Assembly: GCA_029937635.1 (NCBI GenBank)
Contig: JAPYPM010000038.1
Span: 1-12,916, forward strand
Direction: 5' to 3'
DNA length: 12,916 nt
DNA from: Nitrospinaceae bacterium
Lineage (GTDB): Bacteria; Nitrospinota; Nitrospinia; Nitrospinales; VA-1
The position numbers were made by a program, and so were the translations under genes. Below are positions 7,367 to 12,916 of the stretch, piece by piece (positions within the stretch are counted from its first letter, which is position 1; each line of letters opens with the position of its first letter). Below the pieces are notes generated by a model that ran no database searches, was not told the origin of the DNA, and worked only from the letters and a program-made list of their open reading frames with translations.

Positions 7367-8956
7367 CTAGTCTGTTGCGTACACAAAAAAATCAGCAAAC
7401 GAGGTTATACCTTTAACTTGTTCTATTGGATATCTATTTTTTATTTTTTGTCTCAATTCCCAACTGGGGAAAAGCTCTGCAATATCTTTTGTAAAATTTC
7501 GATGTCGAACATGTTGTTCATAATACCGTCCCGAGTCATCCTTATCGCTAGCGTAAATAATCACATGCTTCCCGGCAGCACCAAAAAGATGCTTTAGATG
7601 AAGACTATAAATATCATCTTCAACCAAGTGATAAATCACGTCTAGAGATAGCGCTAAATCCACCTTATGTTTTCTTAAAAACTCATCAAAACAGTGAGGG
7701 TCATATAGAAAGAAATTTTTGCTCGCGTCACCAGAAAATTGTTCCTTACATATTTCCACAGCTTTTTTAGAAACATCTAATCCAACATAAGTAGGGTAGT
7801 TTGCGAGCTTCAGTTGGTTGCCATCGCCACAACCAAATTCAATAACTGACTCGACCCTATATTCATTGACAAAATTATTTATGATTTCGGCCTTAAACGC
7901 TGCCAGCCTTCCATATGAACCCTGTCCAGAGCTAACACCGGAAGTATATCTTTGCTCCCAATATTTGATGGAGCCAGGAAATAAAATCTGTTTCAATTTA
8001 ATATACATTTTAGAGACAAAGAGAGAAATCGAAGAAGGAACGAAAATCATTCTACATCCGACAGCACAAAGAAAACCCCATAGTAAAATAAGAATTCGAT
8101 CGACCGCTGTGACCGTCAATCCAGCGTTAAAGCCTGATCCTAAGGCTTCAGACATAAGCCCAACTACGATCTCTCGCCCGCCGATATCACTTTGAGGAAG
8201 CGGAACAGCGGAGAGAAAAGTCATGGCAGTGTTGAACAAAAGACAGTGGATGAATGGAATATCCAATTGAAAGACTAGACAACAGACGTAAAACCTTATT
8301 GAGTGTAACAATATTAGGATAACATTATGTCCACATAAAACGAAAAGCAGACGTCGGTTCTTTAAAATACGGACAAGGGAGTCCCGCGCTCGACGGAGAG
8401 CATCGGCCATTCGAGATTCATTATTCCCCTCCATAAACTCGCAGTTCATTAACGCAAACAAAGCTACTGCCAGAATAGCATAGCAAGCAACCATCCATTG
8501 TATATCGCTCTCCTGAGAGTAAACAATGTATCCACAAACTATAGTCCCAATTATAGCGTTACTGAATAATAGAATTAATTGGTCAGCTCCTTGGGAACCC
8601 ACAAAGGACATATAATGGAAATCGTATTTTCGTTTTAAATAATTGGAGGTTACCAAAGAACCCGCTTTAAAGAATAAGTTGTTCAAAGTAGCACTAACTG
8701 AGGAAAGCCCAAACCATTCTCGAGCTCTCAAATGAATACCAAGAACACTAACAATATTTTTTAATTTGGAACCGTTAGTGGCAATAGCAAGAAGGGACAG
8801 CGTAAACAACAAAAAGAATTGCAAAAAAGACATTTCACTTATGGCATTAAAATCTATTTCTAATTGATAAATAAGAAAAATGAAAACACCGATCAAGGTA
8901 GCGCTTAATAAAAAGTTTACAATTTTGGAGTAATTCATGATATTTGGAGGTCGCAT
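7367..8956 (-). CDS. Fusion protein: UPF0104/LPG-synthase-type membrane domain plus class I SAM methyltransferase
   Basis: A 529-residue protein of two clear parts. Residues 10 to about 325 are a multi-pass membrane domain of the UPF0104 (lysylphosphatidylglycerol synthase transmembrane, flippase-like) type. Its marks are early LNNLFFKAG (91-99), the GSQGADQLILL segment (120-130), and VPLPQSDIGGREIVVG (251-266), which resembles the family's conserved PISxGGxGxRE motif. Residues 329-529 are a class I methyltransferase. An entry motif KYWEQRYTSG...GQGSYGR (331-350) is followed by motif I VIEFGCGDGN (371-380), Asp394 in VGLDVSKK, and DLALSLDVIYHLVED (433-447). The membrane domain family sits in glycan and lipid loci and in some cases is thought to move lipid-linked sugars; the catalytic half would methylate an acceptor at the cytosolic face, perhaps a lipid-linked sugar (inference). 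Start ATG at 8956; no Shine-Dalgarno sequence visible. It lies between two gene remnants and converges with the GT4 gene. Standalone versions of each half are common; the fusion is unusual. Confidence 0.85.
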   Translation of the reverse strand: MRPPNIMNYSKIVNFLLSATLIGVFIFLIYQLEIDFNAISEMSFLQFFLLFTLSLLAIATNGSKLKNIVSVLGIHLRAREWFGLSSVSATLNNLFFKAGSLVTSNYLKRKYDFHYMSFVGSQGADQLILLFSNAIIGTIVCGYIVYSQESDIQWMVACYAILAVALFALMNCEFMEGNNESRMADALRRARDSLVRILKNRRLLFVLCGHNVILILLHSIRFYVCCLVFQLDIPFIHCLLFNTAMTFLSAVPLPQSDIGGREIVVGLMSEALGSGFNAGLTVTAVDRILILLWGFLCAVGCRMIFVPSSISLFVSKMYIKLKQILFPGSIKYWEQRYTSGVSSGQGSYGRLAAFKAEIINNFVNEYRVESVIEFGCGDGNQLKLANYPTYVGLDVSKKAVEICKEQFSGDASKNFFLYDPHCFDEFLRKHKVDLALSLDVIYHLVEDDIYSLHLKHLFGAAGKHVIIYASDKDDSGRYYEQHVRHRNFTKDIAELFPSWELRQKIKNRYPIEQVKGITSFADFFVYATD

Positions 8957-9042
8957 TTCTATTTCACAAGCATTGTAATCAAAACTTTAAGCTGAAAGCC
9001 AACCAAAGTTTATTAAAAACCAAAGAGAGGGCATCTTTTTTG

Positions 9043-9320
9043 AAAGATAGTGGGTCTTTATGAAAAAACTGTATGTATTACCTTTGACTCAAAAGTGAAC
9101 CGCTGCTATAGAAGAGAGGCTCTTGGTTTTCAAAAAATTTATTCTTCTCTCTCTGATGACGTAAGATTTTATGAGGTCTGCAAGAGCTGGGGCGTCGCTG
9201 AGATTAGAACATTGAAAAGTAATTCTCATACACTCATAGATTATGTTTACAATACCGTAGTGCTTTGCCAAGACATAAAAATTAGATTATTATCTTTTAC
9301 ATACTTTTTTTATAATAAAC
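9043..9320 (+). pseudogene. Decayed, internally deleted copy of the GT4 gene found at 6105-7211
   Basis: Three collinear pieces of the GT4 gene can be recognised in the same orientation. First, from ATG at 9060, MKKLYVLPLTQK*TAAI matches MKKLRVLFLTRKWAPAI at 11 of 17 positions by eye, with the Trp codon TGG changed to TGA. Second, from about 9118 in another frame, GSWFSKN...DDVRFYEVCKSW matches ASWFSKN...NDVKFYVAGKSW at 14 of 25 positions, and continues weakly to DYVY near 9255. Third, at about 9290-9315, LSFTYFFYNKHN matches YLFTYFSWSRVAND near the C-terminus. The bases just upstream of the ATG also match (AAAG...GTG...CTTT). The deletions remove the equivalent of residues about 20-198 and 245-340. 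It cannot encode a working enzyme. It ends close to the stop of the convergent GT-C gene at 9384. Confidence 0.82.
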
Positions 9321-9383
9321 ATAATTTACTTTAGTCACACCATAAACTTGGTTAACATACGAGTATTAAAAAAAACTCTGTAG

Positions 9384-11372
9384 TCACTTCAAAAGATCTA
9401 ACTGGAATTTATCCAATTTGCATACAACAAACCCGGTTTCACCTAGAGCTTTCGCTTCTATTCCCCTACATAATTTATCCTCTCCATCATTCTGACTCAC
9501 AACATAAGGACGAGGTTTATCCTCTTCTAGGTATTTACGGAAATTAGGATCATCTACAAAGACTAGGTTTTGTGAAAACAGAACCTGAGTCATTACAGAA
9601 CGAAAAGACCCATCTCTATTCCCAGACGTTAATAACAAAGACTGTCCCATCGCAACATTTTTTTTAAGTTCGCGGGCTACCTGATATGTTTTTATGAACT
9701 GATTAGGTAAATCAGGTGGGCCAGAAATTTCTGCAAGTTGTTCATACGATTTATCAAAATTATCAACTATGAACTTAACCCTGGGACCCCCGAACACAAA
9801 TAGAATTATAATTAAATTTATCACTACCGTCGCCAACAAAAATCTTTTTACATTGCCAGAGATAACTCCTTTCTTAACTCCAGGAAGACAAAATATAAAA
9901 AATATAAATGCAGGGTAAATTGCTATAGTTCCCCGCGTATCTGATAAGTTAATCGAGTTCCCAGGATGAACAAACGTGTTATCAAAGTAGTCTGAAAGAG
10001 TAGGCCATTTGAGACCAGAATACGCGTATACAAAAAACTGTACCAATAAAAATAATAATAAAAAGGTACCTAGAGTTTTTTCTGCTATAGGCCGTTGCCG
10101 TATTTTTTCAGTAAAAATAAAAATAAACAGAAAAACCGTCCCGGCGAAAAAAAATTGTACCGCAAATAAACGAAAGAACCGGACTGCTAATTTAGTCCAT
10201 GGAGAATACTCTGATGGAAGAAAAATAAATAATCCAATCAAACAAATTGCAACTACAAAAACACCAATCACGACAGAATTTTTAGGAGTAAAATGGACTA
10301 TTCGAAATAATGCTAGGCCAAACCCCAGCCATAAACCAGCGCAACCTATTATCAATTGCTTAAAAATAGTATCCAATGGTCCTTCAAAATTTAAAAGAAC
10401 AGCAAACCATAACGTAGGTAAAATAAGAGCCGCTATGGAAAATCTAATTATTATTGGGTTTCTTTCATTAATAAATTTTTCCTGAGAATCAATAACGACT
10501 ATAAGGAGAAATATAGGCACTGCTGAATAAAGAACAAATTCTGGCCGCGTCCAACTTGCCAATCCAAACATTAGCCCACTCAATACAGCAAGTGATCTTT
10601 TCCTCTTCGAAGTAATACTTTTAGTTGGTTCTAAAATATTCTTTATCAATAAAAACCAGTATAGAAGTCCCACTGCATAAAATACTCCAGCCGTCCAATC
10701 CAAAAATGGTAGAAAACTGTGCCACCAAAGATAAGGCGTTGTCCCTAAAATAAGAGTCGCTACACCTGCTATTCTTCGACATTTGACGTGCTCATAACTT
10801 CTATAATAAAATATATATAAAAGACATAAATATAATATTGGAAAAAATACTGCTACTCTTTCAAATCCCGCTGAAATTAACCAACCATAAAGCAATCCAA
10901 TCAGTGGCGGATACTGTCTAAACTGGAGGATAATTTGGTTGGATTCAAAATCAACAGAAGACAAAGCATACACCATTCCCTTTACATGGTGCCAAACCGC
11001 ATCAGCTCCTGTTATTGGGAAAAAGTATGCATTCGTTAAGCTTAAAACTAAAAGAACAGCTAAAACCCAAAACCCAGAAAATTTGTATAGCCTATATCTA
11101 TTTGACTTCTCAAAGGGTAAACCTTCATTTTCTATAGGGCGGTTTTTTGTCCACGCGTAATACAAAATGAAAACTACAATAGAGAGCACCACGGGAAACA
11201 CAATAAATCGTTCTAACCCCAGTGTAATAAAAATAAATAGCAAAAAACATTTGATACCTATACCCGACAACACAATAAGTGCATTGCGCTCACCTAAAGG
11301 AAGATTAAGCCTTAGAGGGGTAACAAACCATAAAGACATTTGAAAAATTAAATAAAGTTCAATCCAGAACAT
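9384..11372 (-). CDS. Large GT-C-like multi-pass membrane protein, probable glycosyltransferase
   Basis: A 662-residue protein with roughly a dozen hydrophobic segments. After two or three N-terminal membrane segments, the outer loop carries PITGADAVWHHVKG (119-132) with an acidic residue at 124. The loop then gives RQYPPLIGLLYGW (152-164). An acidic first loop followed by a YPP motif is the pattern of GT-C enzymes that use polyprenyl-phosphate sugars. WTRPEFVLYSAVPIF later on is also common in this superfamily. The C-terminal part (about 545-662) is polar and probably extracytoplasmic. It is longer and more diverged than the GT-C protein at 3467, and the exact family is uncertain. Start ATG at 11372 with no visible Shine-Dalgarno sequence; the decayed copy at 7203-7301 aligns from the same codon and supports this start. 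Stop TGA. It is not joined to any gene on its strand except a possible small ORF 54 bases upstream. Confidence 0.72.
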   Translation of the reverse strand: MFWIELYLIFQMSLWFVTPLRLNLPLGERNALIVLSGIGIKCFLLFIFITLGLERFIVFPVVLSIVVFILYYAWTKNRPIENEGLPFEKSNRYRLYKFSGFWVLAVLLVLSLTNAYFFPITGADAVWHHVKGMVYALSSVDFESNQIILQFRQYPPLIGLLYGWLISAGFERVAVFFPILYLCLLYIFYYRSYEHVKCRRIAGVATLILGTTPYLWWHSFLPFLDWTAGVFYAVGLLYWFLLIKNILEPTKSITSKRKRSLAVLSGLMFGLASWTRPEFVLYSAVPIFLLIVVIDSQEKFINERNPIIIRFSIAALILPTLWFAVLLNFEGPLDTIFKQLIIGCAGLWLGFGLALFRIVHFTPKNSVVIGVFVVAICLIGLFIFLPSEYSPWTKLAVRFFRLFAVQFFFAGTVFLFIFIFTEKIRQRPIAEKTLGTFLLLFLLVQFFVYAYSGLKWPTLSDYFDNTFVHPGNSINLSDTRGTIAIYPAFIFFIFCLPGVKKGVISGNVKRFLLATVVINLIIILFVFGGPRVKFIVDNFDKSYEQLAEISGPPDLPNQFIKTYQVARELKKNVAMGQSLLLTSGNRDGSFRSVMTQVLFSQNLVFVDDPNFRKYLEEDKPRPYVVSQNDGEDKLCRGIEAKALGETGFVVCKLDKFQLDLLK

Positions 11373-11426
11373 GTAAGCTTTGTTTTAAAATAATCGGATA
11401 TAATAAAATTGGAATGGGAAAAGAAC

Positions 11427-11498
11427 TTAAAGGAAAACAATGATCAAAGCATTAAAGAGGAAAAATGCTATGGCAGTCAAACTGAAACCTTGCTGCAT
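11427..11498 (-). CDS. Possible 23-residue single-helix membrane peptide
   Basis: An ATG at 11498 opens a short frame ending in TAA at 11427. The product starts MQQGFSLTAIAFF and ends FNALIIVFL, with no charged residue and one stretch of about 18 hydrophobic residues, enough for one membrane helix. The support is the ribosome binding site: AAGGAGGG five bases before the ATG, one of the two best in the window. It lies 54 bases upstream of the GT-C gene on the same strand, so it could be a leader peptide or a small membrane partner. Evidence against: no known family, it is very short, and the surrounding sequence looks partly decayed. Confidence 0.25.
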   Translation of the reverse strand: MQQGFSLTAIAFFLFNALIIVFL

Positions 11499-11503
11499 TT
11501 AAC

Positions 11504-11509
11504 CCTCCT
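11504..11509 (-). promoter_or_regulatory. Strong ribosome binding site before the 23-residue ORF
   Basis: CCTCCT on the plus strand reads AGGAGG on the minus strand and is followed by G TTAA and then ATG, a good spacing of five bases. A chance occurrence cannot be ruled out, but the match is perfect where most real genes here have none. Confidence 0.35.
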
Positions 11510-11737
11510 TAGAAATTTCAACTTCAGCAAAAAAGTGAAATCGGATTTTCAAACCCTTAAGGGACTGGGTTTTAAAAAGACTTGTGGGTCGATGAAAGAG
11601 TTAAAACTTCACTTTATTTCAAAAGAAAAATCTCTAAATGCAATTATGAATATAATCCCTATAGATTGGTTATCCAAAAAAAATTCTATTGAGTTGACAT
11701 CATATTTAACTTTATCAGTCTCATTTGCAATTTGTAT

Positions 11738-12736
11738 CTATTTACCCATGAATGCTTCATCTGCCTCCTGAATTAATTGCTCTGTTCGGAGGGTATGCCT
11801 GCCAGAAAAATGAAAAACATTGAGCTTTTTAACTTCTGCTTGACGGGCTATAATACCAGCTTGACGAGCAGTAAGGTGAAACCGTTCCTGCCCTCGAGCC
11901 TCTTCTTCAGCGAGAAATGGTGATTCACAATAAAAAATATCTGACCCTCGCGCTAAATCTATAATACGCTTCTTGTTCGCCTCATTATATACTGTGTCGA
12001 CAACATAGGATATTTTCTGACCGGGAGAAATTAACACCAGTTCTAGTTTTAGCTGTCCTAAAGTTTTTTTCTGAGTTCCTTTTACCATCGAAGGAACTTC
12101 TAAAATGTATTCATCTGACTTTCCTGCGCAAATATATTTTTTTAGTTCTTTAAGCCAAGGGCCTGACTGGTAATGCTTTTTTTTAAGTTTGTCTTTGCAG
12201 ATATTGACATGATTTTTTTCTTCCAACGAAAACCCAAGGCAGGGGATACGGTGTTCTAAAATTGCTGTGCGAACTGTAAATTTTTCTTCATCTAACAAAA
12301 TACCGTTTTCAAAAGGGATTTCTCTTTTGTCACTTTGTTTAAACCGGTCAATAGCTTTTAATTTTACCTTTACTAAGTGACTACTATGGACTTCAGTAAC
12401 CTCAAAAGTCACTAATTCACTGTATCGGTCGACTAAGTTCCAGGTAAACCCAGCAAGTTTTCCTGCAACGTTAGTGATAAAATTTTCTGGACCATACAAA
12501 TGAATCGTCTTTCCTCGCCCAAAAATCACCCTGAGCAAATGATCAAATCCAATAAAGTGATCAATATGTGTGTGGCTGATAAAGATGTGGGATATCTTTA
12601 ATAGTTCACTATTTGTAATCGAAGATAGATCACCTAGGTCAAACTGCAAAGCTCTTTGCTGGCAAAGAAACTCCACCATAACCCCTGGGTCTCCAAGCGG
12701 GTCATTGATTAGCTTTGGCAAAAAATTTGAACGCAT
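11738..12736 (-). CDS. Ribonuclease Z-like metallo-beta-lactamase-fold hydrolase
   Basis: A 332-residue protein from the ATG at 12736, which begins one base after the prfB stop. A TTG at 12781 would add 15 residues but overlap prfB. The N-terminus (FLPKLINDPLGDPGVMVEF) and FDLGDL lead into the metal motif SHTHIDH (residues 55-60 for HTHIDH). Further ligands match ribonuclease Z: His162 in LEHRIPCLGFSLEE, Asp247 in VVDTVYNEAN and His309 in HFSGRH. HLTARQAGIIARQAEVKKL (287-305) is also a ribonuclease Z-type segment. A long lysine-rich insert lies between the third ligand and the GQLKLE strand. Tight coupling to release factor 2 is notable. True tRNA 3' processing is possible, but it may be a paralogue acting on another phosphoester; the family is often annotated only as a metallo-hydrolase. 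Confidence 0.85.
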   Translation of the reverse strand: MRSNFLPKLINDPLGDPGVMVEFLCQQRALQFDLGDLSSITNSELLKISHIFISHTHIDHFIGFDHLLRVIFGRGKTIHLYGPENFITNVAGKLAGFTWNLVDRYSELVTFEVTEVHSSHLVKVKLKAIDRFKQSDKREIPFENGILLDEEKFTVRTAILEHRIPCLGFSLEEKNHVNICKDKLKKKHYQSGPWLKELKKYICAGKSDEYILEVPSMVKGTQKKTLGQLKLELVLISPGQKISYVVDTVYNEANKKRIIDLARGSDIFYCESPFLAEEEARGQERFHLTARQAGIIARQAEVKKLNVFHFSGRHTLRTEQLIQEADEAFMGK

Positions 12737-12737
12737 A

Positions 12738-12916
12738 TTAATTTTTGGCGCTAAGTAAACAAGCTTCCATGAAAGAGCCAATATCCCCGTCTAGAACTGC
12801 ATCGACATTTCCCATTTCATGGTTTGTCCGAAGATCTTTAACTAGACGGTAGGGCTGAAGTACATATGAACGAATTTGACTTCCCCATTCGATTTTCTTT
12901 TTTGACTGCTCCTGCT
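12738..12916 (-). CDS. prfB: Peptide chain release factor 2, C-terminal end (5' part outside window)
   Basis: The frame is open from the window edge to TAA at 12738-12740, giving 58 codons. The peptide contains IEWGSQIRSYVLQPYRLVKDLRT, then NVDAVLDGDIGSFMEACL. The GSQIRSYV...VKDLRT block and the VLDGD-x-x-x-F-x-E-A end are the hallmark C-terminus of class I release factor 2, which reads UGA and UAA stops on the ribosome. The catalytic GGQ motif and the internal frameshift site that controls many prfB genes lie outside the window. The stop overlaps the next gene's start region (TAA, one base, then ATG), suggesting an operon with the ribonuclease Z-like gene. Confidence 0.93.
   Translation of the reverse strand, partial: QEQSKKKIEWGSQIRSYVLQPYRLVKDLRTNHEMGNVDAVLDGDIGSFMEACLLSAKN

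Larger units (their letters stand above)
11373..11737. other. 365-base stretch without a confident gene: duplicated leader, possible small ORF and unexplained sequence
   Basis: Bases 11373 to about 11423 are the GT-C gene's upstream region, and they are repeated in decayed form at 7302-7350. Bases 11427-11509 hold a small hydrophobic ORF with a strong ribosome binding site on the minus strand. The rest (11510-11737) is AT-rich. A plus-strand frame is open across it (from a TTG at 11409 to 11771, 120 codons) and its middle reads like protein (KVKSDFQTLKGLGFKKT), but it has no good start, runs antisense into the metallo-hydrolase gene and matches no family I know. It may be a decayed gene. No terminator hairpin was seen after the metallo-hydrolase gene. 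Confidence 0.5.

Noticed and set aside
7818..8195. A 125-codon open frame on the plus strand
   Set aside because: It is antisense to the fusion protein across the membrane/methyltransferase junction, both halves of which are clearly coding on the minus strand.
8972..8977. TACAAT on the minus strand as the -10 box of the fusion gene
   Set aside because: It is a fair -10 match close to the start codon, but no acceptable -35 box lies at 16-18 bases, so I do not report it as a promoter.
9050..9334. A 94-residue hypothetical protein
   Set aside because: Its DNA is a frame-shifted mosaic of the GT4 gene at 6105-7211, so it is better explained as a pseudogene.
9361..9379. GAGT...ACTC inverted repeat as a terminator for the GT-C gene
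   Set aside because: The stem is only four bases, the A/T run is in the loop rather than after the stem, and it does not have intrinsic terminator form.
10009..10485. A 158-codon open frame on the plus strand
   Set aside because: It is antisense to the GT-C membrane protein; its Lys/Asn/Arg-rich composition is what the complement of hydrophobic codons gives, and it has no family signature.
11427..11498. A type IV prepilin N-terminus, suggested by GFSLT
   Set aside because: The Glu at position 5 after the cleavage site is absent, there is no basic leader and the frame ends after 23 codons.
11409..11771. A 120-codon open frame on the plus strand
   Set aside because: It starts at a TTG without a ribosome binding site, overlaps the leader of the GT-C gene and runs antisense into the metallo-hydrolase gene. 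I kept it only as part of the unassigned stretch.
1..12916. CRISPR array, tRNA or rRNA genes, toxin-antitoxin or phage-defence genes
   Set aside because: I saw no regularly spaced repeats, no tRNA-like cloverleaf or rRNA sequence, and no coding region with defence-system motifs on either strand.

Overview
This is a 12.9 kb AT-rich bacterial chromosomal window dominated by genes for building and tailoring a surface or membrane-linked glycan. It ends on the right in a conserved housekeeping gene. The last 179 bases, read on the minus strand, encode the C-terminal end of peptide chain release factor 2 (prfB), so the organism is a bacterium that uses UGA as a stop; one glycan gene here ends in TGA. 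Lipid-linked-sugar-type GT2 enzymes and GT-C membrane glycosyltransferases suggest an envelope polysaccharide, glycolipid or lipopolysaccharide-type product. I cannot name the phylum from the sequence alone.

Layout, left to right: (1) the C-terminal 277 codons of a GT4 glycosyltransferase on the plus strand, cut by the window edge. (2) A convergent minus-strand operon (transcribed from about 3.3 kb to 0.85 kb): a GT2 glycosyltransferase, a class I methyltransferase and an extended SDR (NAD-dependent sugar epimerase/dehydratase type). A hairpin at 840-857 lies between (1) and (2). (3) A divergent plus-strand operon (3467-7211): a GT-C membrane glycosyltransferase, a membrane-anchored GT2 enzyme and a GT4 glycosyltransferase. 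(4) A minus-strand protein that fuses a UPF0104/LPG-synthase-type multi-pass membrane domain to a cytosolic SAM methyltransferase domain (7367-8956). (5) A second GT-C-like membrane protein on the minus strand (9384-11372). (6) A 365-base stretch with no confident gene but a small, well-started hydrophobic ORF. (7) A ribonuclease Z-like metallo-beta-lactamase protein tightly coupled to prfB.

The most notable structure is genomic. The two short spacers that flank the fusion gene are gene remnants. The spacer at 7203-7301 is a decayed copy of the 5' end of the GT-C gene at 9384-11372, and the similarity continues about 50 bases into its upstream region. The spacer at about 9043-9320 is a decayed, internally deleted copy of the GT4 gene at 6105-7211. 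This fits an ancestral convergent pair [GT4 > < GT-C] that was duplicated in tandem, after which the left copy kept only GT4 and the right copy kept only GT-C (reciprocal loss). The deletion in the left copy appears to have supplied the present stop codon of the GT4 gene.

Functional reading (inference): the GT2 enzymes could load sugars onto polyprenyl phosphate, the GT-C proteins could use such lipid-linked sugars on the outer face of the membrane, the GT4 enzymes could extend the chain in the cytosol, and the SDR and methyltransferases could modify sugars. Substrates cannot be assigned from sequence.
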